DNA of 59,025 nt from Verrucomicrobiales bacterium (GTDB lineage: Bacteria; Verrucomicrobiota; Verrucomicrobiia; Verrucomicrobiales; SLCJ01), in NCBI GenBank assembly GCA_024636835.1, contig JAGXGH010000107.1, positions 1-59,025 of the forward strand. Reading direction: 5' to 3'. A program made the position numbers and the translations under genes. Shown here in pieces: positions 26,962 to 36,624 of this stretch (position 1 is its first letter; each line of letters begins with the position of its first letter). The notes beneath the pieces are model-generated. The model had not been told where the DNA came from, did no database searches, and saw nothing but the letters and a program-made list of their open reading frames with translations.

Positions 26962-27624
26962 CTATTTTTCCAAGCCTAATTTCTCCAACTTCGGGGTGAT
27001 CACCGCGCGGCAGTAGGGGTTCTTGTTCTTGTTGAGTGAGTAGTAGTCTTGATGGGAAACCTCGGCCTGGTAAAATTTCGGTGCCTTTTCGATCACGGTG
27101 ACAATGGGTTTTGAGAACGAATCTTGAGCTGCTTTCATCGATGCCTCGGCGACTGCTTTCTGTTCATCGCTGTAGTAAAAGATTGCCGAGCGGTATTGGG
27201 TGCCGACGTCGTTGCCTTGGCGGTTGAGGGTGGTTGGGTCGTGAAGTTTCCAGAACCAATCGAGGATTTTTTCGGTGCTGATTTTTTTCGGGTCGTAGAC
27301 GAGGTGAACGACTTCTGCGTGCCCGGTGGCACCGGTGCAGATTTGTTCGTAGGTCGGGTTGTCGACGTGGCCGCCTTGGTATCCAGAGGTGACGCCGAGC
27401 ACACCGTCGAGTTGTTTGTAGACAGCTTCGACACACCAGAAGCATCCGGCGCCGAGGCTGATTTGCTCTTGTCCTTCTTGTGGCGTGGTAATTTCTTTTT
27501 CAGGCATCTTGCTCAGTTTTGGGTTGGGTTCTGCGGAACAGCTGGCAATCGAGAAAATGGCGAGAGCTGCGGTGAAAAACATCTGTGAAATATTCGATCT
27601 TTTCATCTTTTTAGTCTGATTCAT
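26962..27624 (-). CDS. msrA: Peptide methionine sulfoxide reductase A, lipoprotein form
   Basis: Reduces the S-form of methionine sulfoxide in damaged proteins. 220 residues. The catalytic motif GAGCFWC has the nucleophile C61, and [22 protein letters not shown] and [19 protein letters not shown] (each a standard MsrA block) follow. The N-terminus is a lipoprotein signal with a lipobox IASC (C29), so the enzyme works outside the cytoplasm on envelope proteins. An ATG at 27606 is an alternative start with the same signal. No msrB is fused or adjacent. It is divergent from glnS across 102 bases. Confidence 0.95.
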   Translation of the reverse strand: MNQTKKMKRSNISQMFFTAALAIFSIASCSAEPNPKLSKMPEKEITTPQEGQEQISLGAGCFWCVEAVYKQLDGVLGVTSGYQGGHVDNPTYEQICTGATGHAEVVHLVYDPKKISTEKILDWFWKLHDPTTLNRQGNDVGTQYRSAIFYYSDEQKAVAEASMKAAQDSFSKPIVTVIEKAPKFYQAEVSHQDYYSLNKNKNPYCRAVITPKLEKLGLEK

Positions 27625-27726
27625 GTTAGAGGTGTTCTCGGTTTGTTCGGTGAGAGCTGTCGCTTCATCACATACGAACCAAGTTTCACCTGTCTATTCC
27701 TAAATTTTTCTAACTGTTCGATTTCC

Positions 27727-29421
27727 ATGACCGAAGAAACCAAAGAACCCGCATCCGAGCGCTTGGATTTTATCCGCCAAATCATCAAAGACGATCTGGA
27801 GAGCGGAAAGCACAAAACCACGGTGACAAGATTTCCGCCCGAGCCGAACGGCTATCTCCACATTGGCCACGCCAAGGCGATTTGCCTGAGTTTTGGAATC
27901 GCGCAGGAAAATGCGGCCACTGGCGGACGTTGCCATTTACGCTTTGACGATACCAACCCGGCGAAAGAGTCGGATGAATATGTGCGCTCGATCCAAGAAG
28001 ACGTGCGTTGGTTGGGGTTTGATTGGGGCGACCACCTCTATTTTGCATCGAATTATTTTGAGCGTTTCTACGAGTGCGCGATGCATTTGATCGAGACTGG
28101 CAAGGCCTACGTCGATTTTCAGTCGCAGGAACAAATGCGCTCCACCCGTGGCACGCTGACCGAACCCGGTGAGGCGAGCCCATATCGCGACACGACGTCC
28201 GACGAGAACAAGGCGCTGTTCGAGAAAATGCGCGCCGGTGAGATGAAGGACGGTGAGGCCGTTTTGCGTGCGAAGATCGACATGGCATCACAGAACTTGA
28301 ACATGCGGGATCCGGTGATTTTCCGCATCATGCATCACACGCATCACAATACAGGTGACACATGGTGCATCTATCCGATGTATGATTTCGCGCACCCGCT
28401 CGAGGATGCGTTTGAGGAGGTGACGCATTCGCTATGCACCTTGGAGTTCGAGGATCATCGCCCGCTTTACGACTGGGTGGTGCAGAATTGCCCGGTGCCT
28501 GCGGTGCCGCGTCAGATCGAGTTCGCAAAGCTCAACCTCACCTACACGCTGCTGAGTAAGCGTAATCTTCTCCGTCTCGTTAGTGAGGAATTGGTGCATG
28601 GTTGGGATGATCCAAGAATGCCGACAATCTCAGGATTGCGCCGTCGTGGTGTGCCGCCGGAAGCGATCCGCCACCTTTGTCACGAAGTTGGTCTGACAAA
28701 GTTCAAATCGACGAACGACGTTACGCTCTTGGAGAATGCTGCGCGTGATTTGCTCAATAAAACCTCACCGCGTTACATGGCGGTGTTGGACCCGATTAAG
28801 GTGACGATCACGAACTGGGACGAAACTCGTGTCGACGAGTTGGAAGCCGTTTTGAATCCTAATGACCCGGACGCGGGGAGTCGCAAGATTCCGATGTCGC
28901 GCAACTTGGTGATCGAGCACGAAGATTTCCTCGATGATGAAAATCCACCGAAGAAGTTCTTCCGTCTCGCTCCGGGAACGGAGGTGCGCTTGCGTTATTC
29001 CTATGTTCTCAAGTGCGAGGAAGTCGTGCGCGACGAGGCGGGAAATCCGATCGAGTTGCTCTGCACAGTCGACCACGAAACTCTAGGGAAGAATCCCGAA
29101 GGGCGGAAGGTGAAAGGGGTGATCCACTGGGTTTCTGCGGACCACGCAGTGAAAGCTCCAGTGCGCCTTTACGATCGCTTGTTCGTCGATGAAAACCCAT
29201 CGGCCGGTGAGGGCGATTTTGTCGACCATCTTAATGCAGATTCGCTTAAGGTGATCCATGCGCTGCTCGAGCCGGAGTTGGCGAAAGCGGCAGTTTCGGA
29301 AGCACGTGTGCAGTTTGAGCGCGTCGGGTATTTCGTGGCCGATCGTTTGGACAGCACTCCCGACCATCCGGTATACAATCGCACGGTCAGTTTGCGTGAT
29401 TCCTGGGGAGGTGGAAAATAG
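27727..29421 (+). CDS. glnS: Glutaminyl-tRNA synthetase
   Basis: 564 residues, close to E. coli GlnS (554). It charges tRNA-Gln with glutamine directly. HIGH motif is H45-I-G-H48 in [15 protein letters not shown]; the KMSKS equivalent is LLSKRNL. The C-terminal anticodon-binding beta barrels are present ([20 protein letters not shown]). The upstream frame opens earlier at a TTG, but the ATG at 27727 begins the usual [12 protein letters not shown] start. Ends 18 bases before the CPBP gene, so the two are likely in one transcript. Confidence 0.96.
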   Translation: MTEETKEPASERLDFIRQIIKDDLESGKHKTTVTRFPPEPNGYLHIGHAKAICLSFGIAQENAATGGRCHLRFDDTNPAKESDEYVRSIQEDVRWLGFDWGDHLYFASNYFERFYECAMHLIETGKAYVDFQSQEQMRSTRGTLTEPGEASPYRDTTSDENKALFEKMRAGEMKDGEAVLRAKIDMASQNLNMRDPVIFRIMHHTHHNTGDTWCIYPMYDFAHPLEDAFEEVTHSLCTLEFEDHRPLYDWVVQNCPVPAVPRQIEFAKLNLTYTLLSKRNLLRLVSEELVHGWDDPRMPTISGLRRRGVPPEAIRHLCHEVGLTKFKSTNDVTLLENAARDLLNKTSPRYMAVLDPIKVTITNWDETRVDELEAVLNPNDPDAGSRKIPMSRNLVIEHEDFLDDENPPKKFFRLAPGTEVRLRYSYVLKCEEVVRDEAGNPIELLCTVDHETLGKNPEGRKVKGVIHWVSADHAVKAPVRLYDRLFVDENPSAGEGDFVDHLNADSLKVIHALLEPELAKAAVSEARVQFERVGYFVADRLDSTPDHPVYNRTVSLRDSWGGGK

Positions 29422-29439
29422 TCGAAGTCTATTGATGGG

Positions 29440-30858
29440 ATGAGCGATCAACCACAGGCACTAGGACCAAGCCGCTACCTGAAAAGGGTGCGGCATGGCT
29501 TGCCGGTGATCCTCGTCGGAGCTCTCTGCCTGCTTTACGTCGTGATGTGGGTGCAAGGTTTTGAGAACATCTACCACACCAAGCAGGACGTCGATATCAA
29601 AACGGCGGTGGCTCAGGCCGAGCGTTCGGCAGACCGCGATCTGATGCTCGCGAGGATGTTGGAAGGGAAGTCCTACCTGATCCGGCGGGTGGTCGGAGTC
29701 GGTACGCCACAGGACGCACGGGCGACAGTAGGGCAAAAACTAATCAAGCTCGGGCCGATGGCGGTGAAGAACGATCGCCTTCGCGGGTTATGGTTGGTTT
29801 CTGCATTGACGTCGGAAAAGTCGGGAGAAGTCGAGCAATTGTTAAACGGTGGTGAGGTTGCGCCTGGCGATCGTTTGGCACGTGCATGGCATACTGAAAC
29901 ACAGCCGGATACCAAAGCACTTCAATGGCTGCATTTGCGTATGAACGCAGATGATACGGCTTGGTGGGAAGTTGAGTTGGCGATGCATTTCAACCGCAAC
30001 GGGATTTGGAATGAGCAGATCGATTCCGAGGCCGACCACGCGGGATTTCTCGCGGGAATTGCGTTGTTGCACTCTTTAGCGTGGATGGTGCCTGCGCTGA
30101 TCGGTGTGTTTTTCCTCCCGTATTTCGTTCGCAAGGTCGCAGCGATAACGAAGGAGAAACGGAAACCGAATTATCTCGATGGGATCAAGGTCGGGCATGT
30201 TTTGGTGGTGTTCGTTATTGGTGAAGGCTTGGGGAATTTGTTCGGCAAAGGCGCATTGGCTACGATGCCTGACTACACGCAATCAATATGGTTGACGACG
30301 CTCGTCGATACAGTCTGGAGGCTCATCCCAGTGGTCTTGCTCGGCGCATGGTTGTTCAATCGCCCGCGTCACATGTTGCGTGCATTTCTCATGAAAAGCT
30401 CGATATCGTGGGGATTGATAGCCGGTGGGTTCGCGCTGCTGTATACGTGGAACACCTTGGTTTACACACTGGTGTCGCCCTTTGCGGGATCCGATCCGAT
30501 CCGAGGCGTCGAGGCGGGCGGTAATTTTGGTTTCGGCTGGATGGCGTATGGCGTTTTTGCATCGGTGATTGTTGCACCGGTGGTTGAGGAAGTTCTCTTC
30601 CGCGGATTTCTTTTTCAAGGTCTGACAAACCGCTTCGGCGTTTGGATCGGCGTGCTAGGTTCGGCGGCAGTGTTTGCCTTGGCGCATTACTACGCCGTTG
30701 ATGGGATCCTCACCGTGGCTGCGCTGGGTGTGGTCAATGCCTTGCTCTACCGCCTCACCGGATCGTTGGTGAGTTCAATCGCTCTTCATGCGATGTATAA
30801 TGCGGTTGTGGCAGGCTACATATGGCCGTTCTATCTGCTCGATCCGATGGCGAGCTAA
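29440..30858 (+). CDS. CPBP-family intramembrane metalloprotease
   Basis: 472 residues. The C-terminal 200 residues hold the CPBP/ABI (Rce1-like) signature: VVEEVLFRGFLFQGL (catalytic EExxxR near residues 382-388), FALAHYYAVDG and ALHAMYNAVVAGYIW. About eight membrane helices are present. The first 200 residues comprise one N-terminal helix and an extended soluble region (residues 45-200) of unknown type, so this is a longer member. Family roles include prenyl-protein processing and bacteriocin self-immunity; neither is indicated by the neighbours. ATG start. Confidence 0.88.
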   Translation: MSDQPQALGPSRYLKRVRHGLPVILVGALCLLYVVMWVQGFENIYHTKQDVDIKTAVAQAERSADRDLMLARMLEGKSYLIRRVVGVGTPQDARATVGQKLIKLGPMAVKNDRLRGLWLVSALTSEKSGEVEQLLNGGEVAPGDRLARAWHTETQPDTKALQWLHLRMNADDTAWWEVELAMHFNRNGIWNEQIDSEADHAGFLAGIALLHSLAWMVPALIGVFFLPYFVRKVAAITKEKRKPNYLDGIKVGHVLVVFVIGEGLGNLFGKGALATMPDYTQSIWLTTLVDTVWRLIPVVLLGAWLFNRPRHMLRAFLMKSSISWGLIAGGFALLYTWNTLVYTLVSPFAGSDPIRGVEAGGNFGFGWMAYGVFASVIVAPVVEEVLFRGFLFQGLTNRFGVWIGVLGSAAVFALAHYYAVDGILTVAALGVVNALLYRLTGSLVSSIALHAMYNAVVAGYIWPFYLLDPMAS

Positions 30859-30884
30859 ACGCTTGTGATCAGGAAGGCAGGTGG

Positions 30885-30933
30885 CATGATCGTCTCGATC
30901 ATGATCCGCGCGAACATGACCGGGACGGTCATG
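30885..30933. repeat. Twin hairpins after the CPBP gene
   Basis: CATGATCG-TCT-CGATCATG (30885-30903) and CATGACCG-GGA-CGGTCATG (30915-30933) are two perfect 8-bp stems, 11 bases apart and related to each other in sequence. There is no T-run. They lie between convergent genes (CPBP ending 30858, next ending 31013) and may act as a bidirectional transcript end. Confidence 0.75.
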
Positions 30934-31012
30934 CCAGGTTGATTGTGGATCGTGCGCTTGACGCGGTGTGGCCGTGTTATTTATTATGATAGGGGCACTC
31001 CAGATACAGTAA

Positions 31013-31405
31013 TTACTCGTCGTCGGTGACCGGGCCTTTCTTATTCGGAGCGCTGGCGGCTTTGAGCATGCCGTCTGCAAAGAAAAATAGTCCGATGGCC
31101 GCGATGATGATCCCTGTGTAGTAGAGATAGTTGTGGGGGATACCGAACTCCAGAACCATTCGATTGTGGAGGAGAATGACGAGGATTCCCGCGGCGATCC
31201 CACCGAACCCATAGGTCGCCTTTTTCCAACAACTTGAGCGGATCTCATCGAGCCGCTCTTTGAACGCTTTGGCATAGAGTTCTTTGGCATCATTGCCTGT
31301 GAATCCGTTGGTTTCCAAGGTTTTGAAAACCTTCTCCCGTGGCTCGCCCCAGAGAACCATTTTCAGGATGATGTTGTAGATTCGTAGCTGCCGACTTTCT
31401 TCCAC
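31013..31405 (-). CDS. Two-helix membrane protein, unknown function
   Basis: 130 residues. The N-terminal 60 residues are a soluble helical region (KMVLWGEPREKVFKTLETNG; a pattern in which a short segment predicts an aggregate-of-helices domain). They are followed by two membrane helices (GFGGIAAGILVILLHN, then YYTGIIIAAIGLFFFADGML) and a short charged tail ending DDE. No family is recognised. Divergent from rseP with 136 bases between the starts. Confidence 0.65.
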   Translation of the reverse strand: MEESRQLRIYNIILKMVLWGEPREKVFKTLETNGFTGNDAKELYAKAFKERLDEIRSSCWKKATYGFGGIAAGILVILLHNRMVLEFGIPHNYLYYTGIIIAAIGLFFFADGMLKAASAPNKKGPVTDDE

Positions 31406-31541
31406 GTGGAGATAATGATCGGATTTTAGGCATTGAGAAAGCGCAAAAGTCGTAGCAATCCCATTAGTTGTGTCATAATCGAGATGAAAAGACAGAAAAT
31501 CGTCCTTTCCTCGCTGTGCCTCTTACTGCAAGTTGCCCGCG

Positions 31542-33005
31542 ATGGATACCCTAATCACTATTGGAAAAGTTATTCTTACGATCGTTGAGGTCGTGCTCCT
31601 TTTTAACCTCATGATCGTGGTTCACGAACTCGGTCACTACTGGGCCGCGCTATGGCGTGGTCTGAAAGTCGATCGCTTTCAGATCTGGTTCGGAAAACCG
31701 ATTTGGAAAAAGGAAATCAACGGCGTGCAGTGGGGATTAGGTTGGCTACCGTTCGGTGGATTCGTTGCGCTGCCACAAATGGCACCGATGGAGGCCATCG
31801 AGGGTGGGGACAAGGAAGCCCGCGAGGCCTTGCCTTCGGTGACTCCACTGGACAAAATCATCGTCGCTGTAGCCGGGCCGATTTTCAGCGTGCTGCTGGC
31901 AGTGGTGCTGGCGGTGATCGTTTGGCAGGTGGGAACGCCGGTCTACGAGCGAGAGAGCGAGACCTTGATCGGTGGCGTTGTTGAAGAGTTTCAACTCAAT
32001 GGTGAGGACTACCAATGGGAAGGCGCCGAGAAACTCAATGTCGGCGACCGAATCGTGGCCGTAAATGAGATCCCTATCACGGCTTGGTATGGGGCAAATA
32101 ATTCAGTCACCAGCGAGATCGCCTTTAGTGAAGGGCCGACTGTCGACCTCACGGTGGTGCGTCGCGACACGGGGGCGGAAGAAACGGTCACTGTGCCTGT
32201 GCCTGAGAAGCAGACCGCAGGAATTTTCAGCCGAAGCGGAGTGCGGGATCTGCCGATTTTTGGAGCTGCGCGCCCCTTGGTCAGTTCGATTGTCAAGGAC
32301 AGCCCCGCTGCACGCGGAGGCATCAAGCTGGGTGACACCATTCTTTCGATCGATGGGGAGAAAGTAACCTACAACTACGAGATCACTGAAGTCGTCGACT
32401 CAAAAGAGGGGCAAGAGATACCTATTGTGGTCTCGCGAAATATTGACGGGGTCGATGTCGAAACAACTGTGAACGTGACGCCGCTCAAGCCTATCGATGG
32501 CGAGCGTATCATGCTTGGCGTAGGCTGGGGGGGCGGCGAACGCGTCATCGAATACCCAACAGTCGGTCATCAGATCAAGGACAGTGCATTAGCGATTTTC
32601 CGTATGTTCGGAGCCTTGTTCTCCTCAAAGTCTGAAATCGGCGTGAAAGACATGAGCGGCCCGTTAATGATCGGTAAGGCGTTTTATGTGATGTTCTCTG
32701 ATGACGGTTGGCAAAAGGCTTTGTGGTTTGCTGTGTTGATCAACGTAAACCTGGCGATTCTTAATATGATGCCGCTGCCTGTTCTTGATGGGGGGCATAT
32801 TGTATTGGCGATTGGCGAGTGGATCCGTAAGAAGCCAGTGTCTGGCCGTATCCTCGAAGTCGTGCAGACGGCCTTCGCTCTTGCGCTGCTTTCGCTGATG
32901 GCCTATGTGACTATACTGGATGGTCGCTCGATGTTCGGAGGAGGCGGTGGTGGAGGAGGTGAATTGAAGTTTCCTCCAGCCCCCGAGGTTCGTTCTGCAG
33001 AGTGA
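31542..33005 (+). CDS. rseP: RseP-type site-2 zinc metalloprotease
   Basis: 487 residues, M50 family. The HExxH motif HELGH is at residues 28-32 in the first helix, and the second metal ligand region NMMPLPVLDGGHIV is near residue 413. A PDZ-like domain lies between (about 230-300, SSIVKDSPAARGGIKLGDTI, with a further degenerate copy at 145-190). It cuts transmembrane anti-sigma factors or signal-peptide remnants inside the membrane. The C-terminal tail GGGGGGGELKF is low complexity. The ATG at 31542 is preferred to a TTG at 31533. In many bacteria rseP lies near isoprenoid genes; here ispG follows 40 bases downstream. Confidence 0.92.
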   Translation: MDTLITIGKVILTIVEVVLLFNLMIVVHELGHYWAALWRGLKVDRFQIWFGKPIWKKEINGVQWGLGWLPFGGFVALPQMAPMEAIEGGDKEAREALPSVTPLDKIIVAVAGPIFSVLLAVVLAVIVWQVGTPVYERESETLIGGVVEEFQLNGEDYQWEGAEKLNVGDRIVAVNEIPITAWYGANNSVTSEIAFSEGPTVDLTVVRRDTGAEETVTVPVPEKQTAGIFSRSGVRDLPIFGAARPLVSSIVKDSPAARGGIKLGDTILSIDGEKVTYNYEITEVVDSKEGQEIPIVVSRNIDGVDVETTVNVTPLKPIDGERIMLGVGWGGGERVIEYPTVGHQIKDSALAIFRMFGALFSSKSEIGVKDMSGPLMIGKAFYVMFSDDGWQKALWFAVLINVNLAILNMMPLPVLDGGHIVLAIGEWIRKKPVSGRILEVVQTAFALALLSLMAYVTILDGRSMFGGGGGGGGELKFPPAPEVRSAE

Positions 33006-33045
33006 TCTTATTGATCCTTTATTTCCATTTCATCACGCCGATCAA

Positions 33046-34850
33046 ATGAACTCCCAACAGTCAGTTGCCGCCCCTTGGAAGAACCCTTATCGCTATCAGC
33101 GACGAGTGACTCGCGAGGTAAAGGTGGGGAAGGTGGGTGTTGGTGGAGATAATCCGATCCGTGTGCAGTCGATGCTCACGTCGGATACCCTGGACACCGC
33201 AGAGTGTGTGAAGCAAACGCTCGAGTTGGTTGCGGTTGGGTGTGAAGTGGTGCGGATCACCGCTCAGACCAAACGCCACGCGGCGAATCTCGAAAACATC
33301 ATCGGTGAACTGCGCTCGCAAGGGTGCGATGTGCCCATTGTCGCCGACATTCATTTCAAACCTGACGCCGCCATGGAGGCTGCGAAGTGGGTGGACAAAG
33401 TAAGGGTCAACCCCGGCAACTACGTCGATAAGAAAAAATTTCAGACGCGGGAATATACCGACGAAGAATACGCGGACGAAGTGAAGCGGATTGAGGAGGA
33501 GTTTGTGCCGCTCGTCGAGCTTTGCAAACAACGCGGTGTAGCGATGCGAATCGGAACGAATCACGGATCGCTCTCTGATCGGATCATGAACCGCTACGGC
33601 GATACTCCACTGGGCATGGTTGAGAGCGCCTTGGAGTTTGCTAGAATCGCTCGTGCAAACGACTATCACAATTTCTTGTTCTCGATGAAGGCAAGTAACC
33701 CGAAGGTGATGATCGAGGCCTATCGTTTGCTCGTTTCTCATCTGGATGCTGCCGGAGAGGATTGGAATTATCCAATCCATCTCGGAGTGACCGAAGCAGG
33801 CGACGGCGAGGACGGCCGAATCAAAAGTGCAATCGGTATCGGGTCGCTGCTTGAAGACGGGATAGGCGATACAATTCGCGTTTCATTGACTGAAGATTCA
33901 GTGCACGAGATTCCGGTGGCCCAGGCCATTGCGGACCACTACAACAATCTGCAAGAGACCTTATCCGACGATATCACCAGCGAGGTGAGTTTTGATCCCT
34001 TCGATTACCGACGTCGCGCGACTGAGCCTCTCGATGTGCTGGGTATTCAAGTCGGTGGCAACGAAGTGGTAAGAGTGGTAACCGAGGAGAAGAGATATAA
34101 TTACTCAAGGATCGCCTCGCGGCACTGGGGGATTTTCAGCCGGAAATCGTTTTCGAAGATGCCGATGTTTTTGAGATCGATCCGACCGACGATGAAGCGG
34201 TGGCGAAGGTGAATGCACTCGACGGTCCAGCTCTCGTGGCGGTGGCGGACAATGTGTCCTTGCGTGCGATTCCTGCTTACCGTTTGTTGGCTGCACGGAT
34301 TGACGAGCGCCATTCGATTTTGCTCAAGGATACCTTGACGATGGAAATGGCGACCGGGGGTGCGGACGATATATTAACGGTGTTGCTGCGTGCAGCGACG
34401 AGAATTGGCGCATTGATTTGCGACGGAATCGGTGATGCTATTTTGGTGCGATGTGAGCCGGGCGCAGGAGCGGCGTTGAGGCTTTCCTACAACATTTTGC
34501 AAGGCTCTGGTGCGCGGATCTTCAAGACGGATTACGTCGCTTGCCCGAGTTGCGGACGGACGCTATTTAATCTACAATCGACCACCCAGAAGATCCGCGA
34601 AGCAACGGGTCACCTCAAAGGCGTGCGTATCGCGGTGATGGGATGTATCGTCAATGGCCCCGGTGAAATGGCAGACGCTGACTTCGGCTATGTCGGTGGC
34701 GCACCGAACAAGATCAACCTATACGTCGGCAAGACAGCGGTGAAATTCAATATCCCGGAAGCCGAAGCTGTCGACCGCCTGATCGATCTGATCAACGAAC
34801 ACGGCAAGTGGGTCGACCCACCAGAGAAGTTGGCGATGGTTGAGGATTAG
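33046..34850 (+). pseudogene. ispG: ispG (gcpE), long form, interrupted by a -1 frameshift
   Basis: IspG makes HMBPP in the MEP isoprenoid pathway, a normally essential step. The first frame (33046-34212) holds the TIM-barrel domain (GDNPIRVQSMLTSDTLDT, VADIHFKPDAAM, VRVNPGNY, LGVTEAGDGEDG). The second frame (34200-34850 as an ORF, but similar coding back to 34101) holds the 4Fe-4S domain with C residues in YVACPSCGRT and MGCIVNGPGEMADAD. Joining them by one added T near 34101 gives about 601 residues, the long IspG with a middle domain known from plants, chlamydiae and Bacteroidetes. Either half alone lacks barrel or cluster. Sequencing error, real mutation or recoding are all possible. Confidence 0.85.
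34099..34103 (+). other. Frameshift site within ispG
   Basis: The upstream frame reads AGA TAT AAT TAC TCA; the downstream frame reads TTA CTC AAG GAT CGC CTC from 34101. Inserting one T to give AAT TTA CTC AAG restores RYNLLKDRLAALGDFQP, which fits the middle domain of long IspG proteins. No X-XXY-YYZ slippery heptamer is visible at the junction. Confidence 0.8.
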
Positions 34851-34886
34851 TAGGGGCTCGCTAAGCGCGGACATGCGGCGGCAACG

Positions 34887-34956
34887 GGAGGGATTCTTTT
34901 CAAGCGTCCGTGATTGCGTATAAGGGCTGCGCCCCACGCGATGGGTGACAATGGAG
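34887..34956 (+). repeat. Interspersed repeat family B, left end and core
   Basis: Left terminal sequence GGAGGGATTC-TTTTCAAGCG is followed by TCCGTGATTGCGTATA, GGGCTGCGCCC and CACGCGATGGGTGAC. The right terminal inverted repeat is absent. The 34851-35189 gap holds this and the next copy and no gene. Confidence 0.75.
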
Positions 34957-35075
34957 TGGGGACGCCTCGTCCCCATCGGGTGGTGATGTGCTACAGGTGA
35001 ATTACCGGTCGTTGATTTTGCCTGCAGCGACATCGCACAGGGGCGCGAGGCGCACCCCCTCCGGCGTTATATTGT

Positions 35076-35176
35076 GGGATGCTTTTGAAGCGTCCGTGAT
35101 CGCGTATAGGGCTGCGCCCCACGCGATCAGGTGGCGTTGAAGGAAAGTTACGGACGACGTGGAAGTCATCCCTCCC
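35076..35176 (+). repeat. Interspersed repeat family B, complete copy
   Basis: About 101 bp. Left end GGGATGCTTTTGAAGCGTCC and right end GACGTGGAAGTCATCCCTCC are imperfect inverted repeats. The centre folds as GATCGCGT / ACGCGATC around an inner GGGC-TGC-GCCC. This is the layout of a small MITE or composite REP element without coding capacity. Confidence 0.85.
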
Positions 35177-35189
35177 AGGGATCCGTGCC

Positions 35190-36506
35190 TTACGGAGTTG
35201 TGATCTTGATCGCTGCCGTCGGGCAGGATGCCGGATCTGGGCGATGGGTGAGGGCGCGCTCGATGACTTCGTTGCTGCGCTCGACCTTGTCGCTGAATAC
35301 TTTCTTGCCGTTGCAGATGACGGTGACGGGGTTGTCGAGATCAAGCAGTGCGTCATTGAGTAGAAGTGAAATCTTGGCGCTGCTCATTGGTCTGCGAGGG
35401 GCTTCGGCTACGTTGTCTTTGCCATGGGTGCGGTTGCCGTCGGTGTTGGTGGCGTCCACTGTGGCAACATCGATTGTGATGGTATTGCTTGCCTTGTCGG
35501 CGGTGGCATCGATGCGGATGTCTCCTTTCTCCGGAGCTTCCGGCATGGCCACCCAATAGAATCGCTCGCGACGGACTCCGTCGAGAGTTTGGTTCACCCA
35601 AACGATTTTCTCCGGCCATGGATTCCGATTGTGTTGACTGATCCAAGCGATTCCTTTGGTGTAGTCGACGCCGTGACCGCGTCCCGGCTGGACGTTGATG
35701 TTGTTGATGTAACCATCCAGGTCGAGCTCATGGAGCCTATCTAGTTCCTTGTGGAAGGCCTGCGCCATTGGGCTGCGGTCGAACATGGTGTCCTTCTCGC
35801 CAACGTCAGTGCGGAATGCGACGTTGCGTAAGTTCGCTGGCGGGTTTCCAAGACCAACACCTGCCGCCATGGCATTGGCACCAGCGAATCGGTCGCCCAT
35901 GTATGGAGCCAAAATGTCGGTGCCGTAACCACCTTCGGAAACGCCCATCAGATAGACGCGGTTGGGGTCCACGCCCCAGTGAGCGATGGCATGGTCGATA
36001 ACTCTATCGAAGGCGACGACGTTGTGTTTATGCCACCAGCGTCCTTTGCGGTCGTCTGCCATGCGTGGGATGAAATAGATGCCATCCTCGGGATACAAAC
36101 CGATGGCAAACTTGATCTGTGTCTGGAACTCGCGGGTGTTTACATTCCAGGTGTGTGGTCCCTGTTGCTCAGGACTTGCTCCTCCGCCGTGCATGGAAAT
36201 GTAGAGCGGCCTGCCGCTTTCTGGCGCTGTGTCACCGCGGGTGACTACCGCATAGGGCATCAGAATGTCATCTCCGAGATCAAGTGTGTTCCCAGTGATC
36301 TGAAGTTTGGAGCCTTTCTCTTTGGCTTCTTCGATCTGCTGGTTGATCGGTTTTGGTGCTTTGTCGGCGAGGGTCGCCGCATTCTCCTTCGCGACGAGTT
36401 GTTTGAACTGCTCCTGGATTTTAGCGTCAGCAGTTTCTTTGGACAGGCCTGCCATGGTTGTGGTCACGGCGAGCGTGCAAAATAGGAGAGTGGATAGTTT
36501 GAGCAT
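35190..36506 (-). CDS. Secreted alpha/beta hydrolase (esterase/depolymerase-like)
   Basis: 438 residues from the ATG at 36506, which begins a signal peptide (KLSTLLFCTLAVTTTMAG). A hydrolase fold is shown by PLYISMHGGGASPEQQG (oxyanion region), the nucleophile elbow GVSEGGYGTDILAP (G-x-S-x-G) and a late GRGHGVDY that probably supplies the catalytic His. The pattern resembles PHB-depolymerase/feruloyl-esterase-like exported esterases. The substrate is unknown. The C-terminal 100 residues are a beta-rich domain (TITIDVATVDATNTDG; ISLLLNDALLDLDNPV). Divergent from the MATE gene across 118 bases. Confidence 0.78.
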   Translation of the reverse strand: MLKLSTLLFCTLAVTTTMAGLSKETADAKIQEQFKQLVAKENAATLADKAPKPINQQIEEAKEKGSKLQITGNTLDLGDDILMPYAVVTRGDTAPESGRPLYISMHGGGASPEQQGPHTWNVNTREFQTQIKFAIGLYPEDGIYFIPRMADDRKGRWWHKHNVVAFDRVIDHAIAHWGVDPNRVYLMGVSEGGYGTDILAPYMGDRFAGANAMAAGVGLGNPPANLRNVAFRTDVGEKDTMFDRSPMAQAFHKELDRLHELDLDGYINNINVQPGRGHGVDYTKGIAWISQHNRNPWPEKIVWVNQTLDGVRRERFYWVAMPEAPEKGDIRIDATADKASNTITIDVATVDATNTDGNRTHGKDNVAEAPRRPMSSAKISLLLNDALLDLDNPVTVICNGKKVFSDKVERSNEVIERALTHRPDPASCPTAAIKITTP

Positions 36507-36624
36507 GGTCGGTGAGTCTGATGGACAGCGTTGTAGATAGAGACTAGAGATGAATACACTCGCGATAGAGAGACGATAGTAGAACAGCAATCCATCAGGA
36601 ATTCTTCCAGAAAAAGAACCAAGC

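Noticed and set aside
27643..27726. Upstream extension of glnS to the TTG at 27643
   Set aside because: The added 28 residues are hydrophobic and unlike GlnS; the ATG at 27727 starts the conserved part.
34099..34103. Programmed -1 frameshift in ispG
   Set aside because: No slippery heptamer, no following pseudoknot is evident; kept only as one of several options in the finding.
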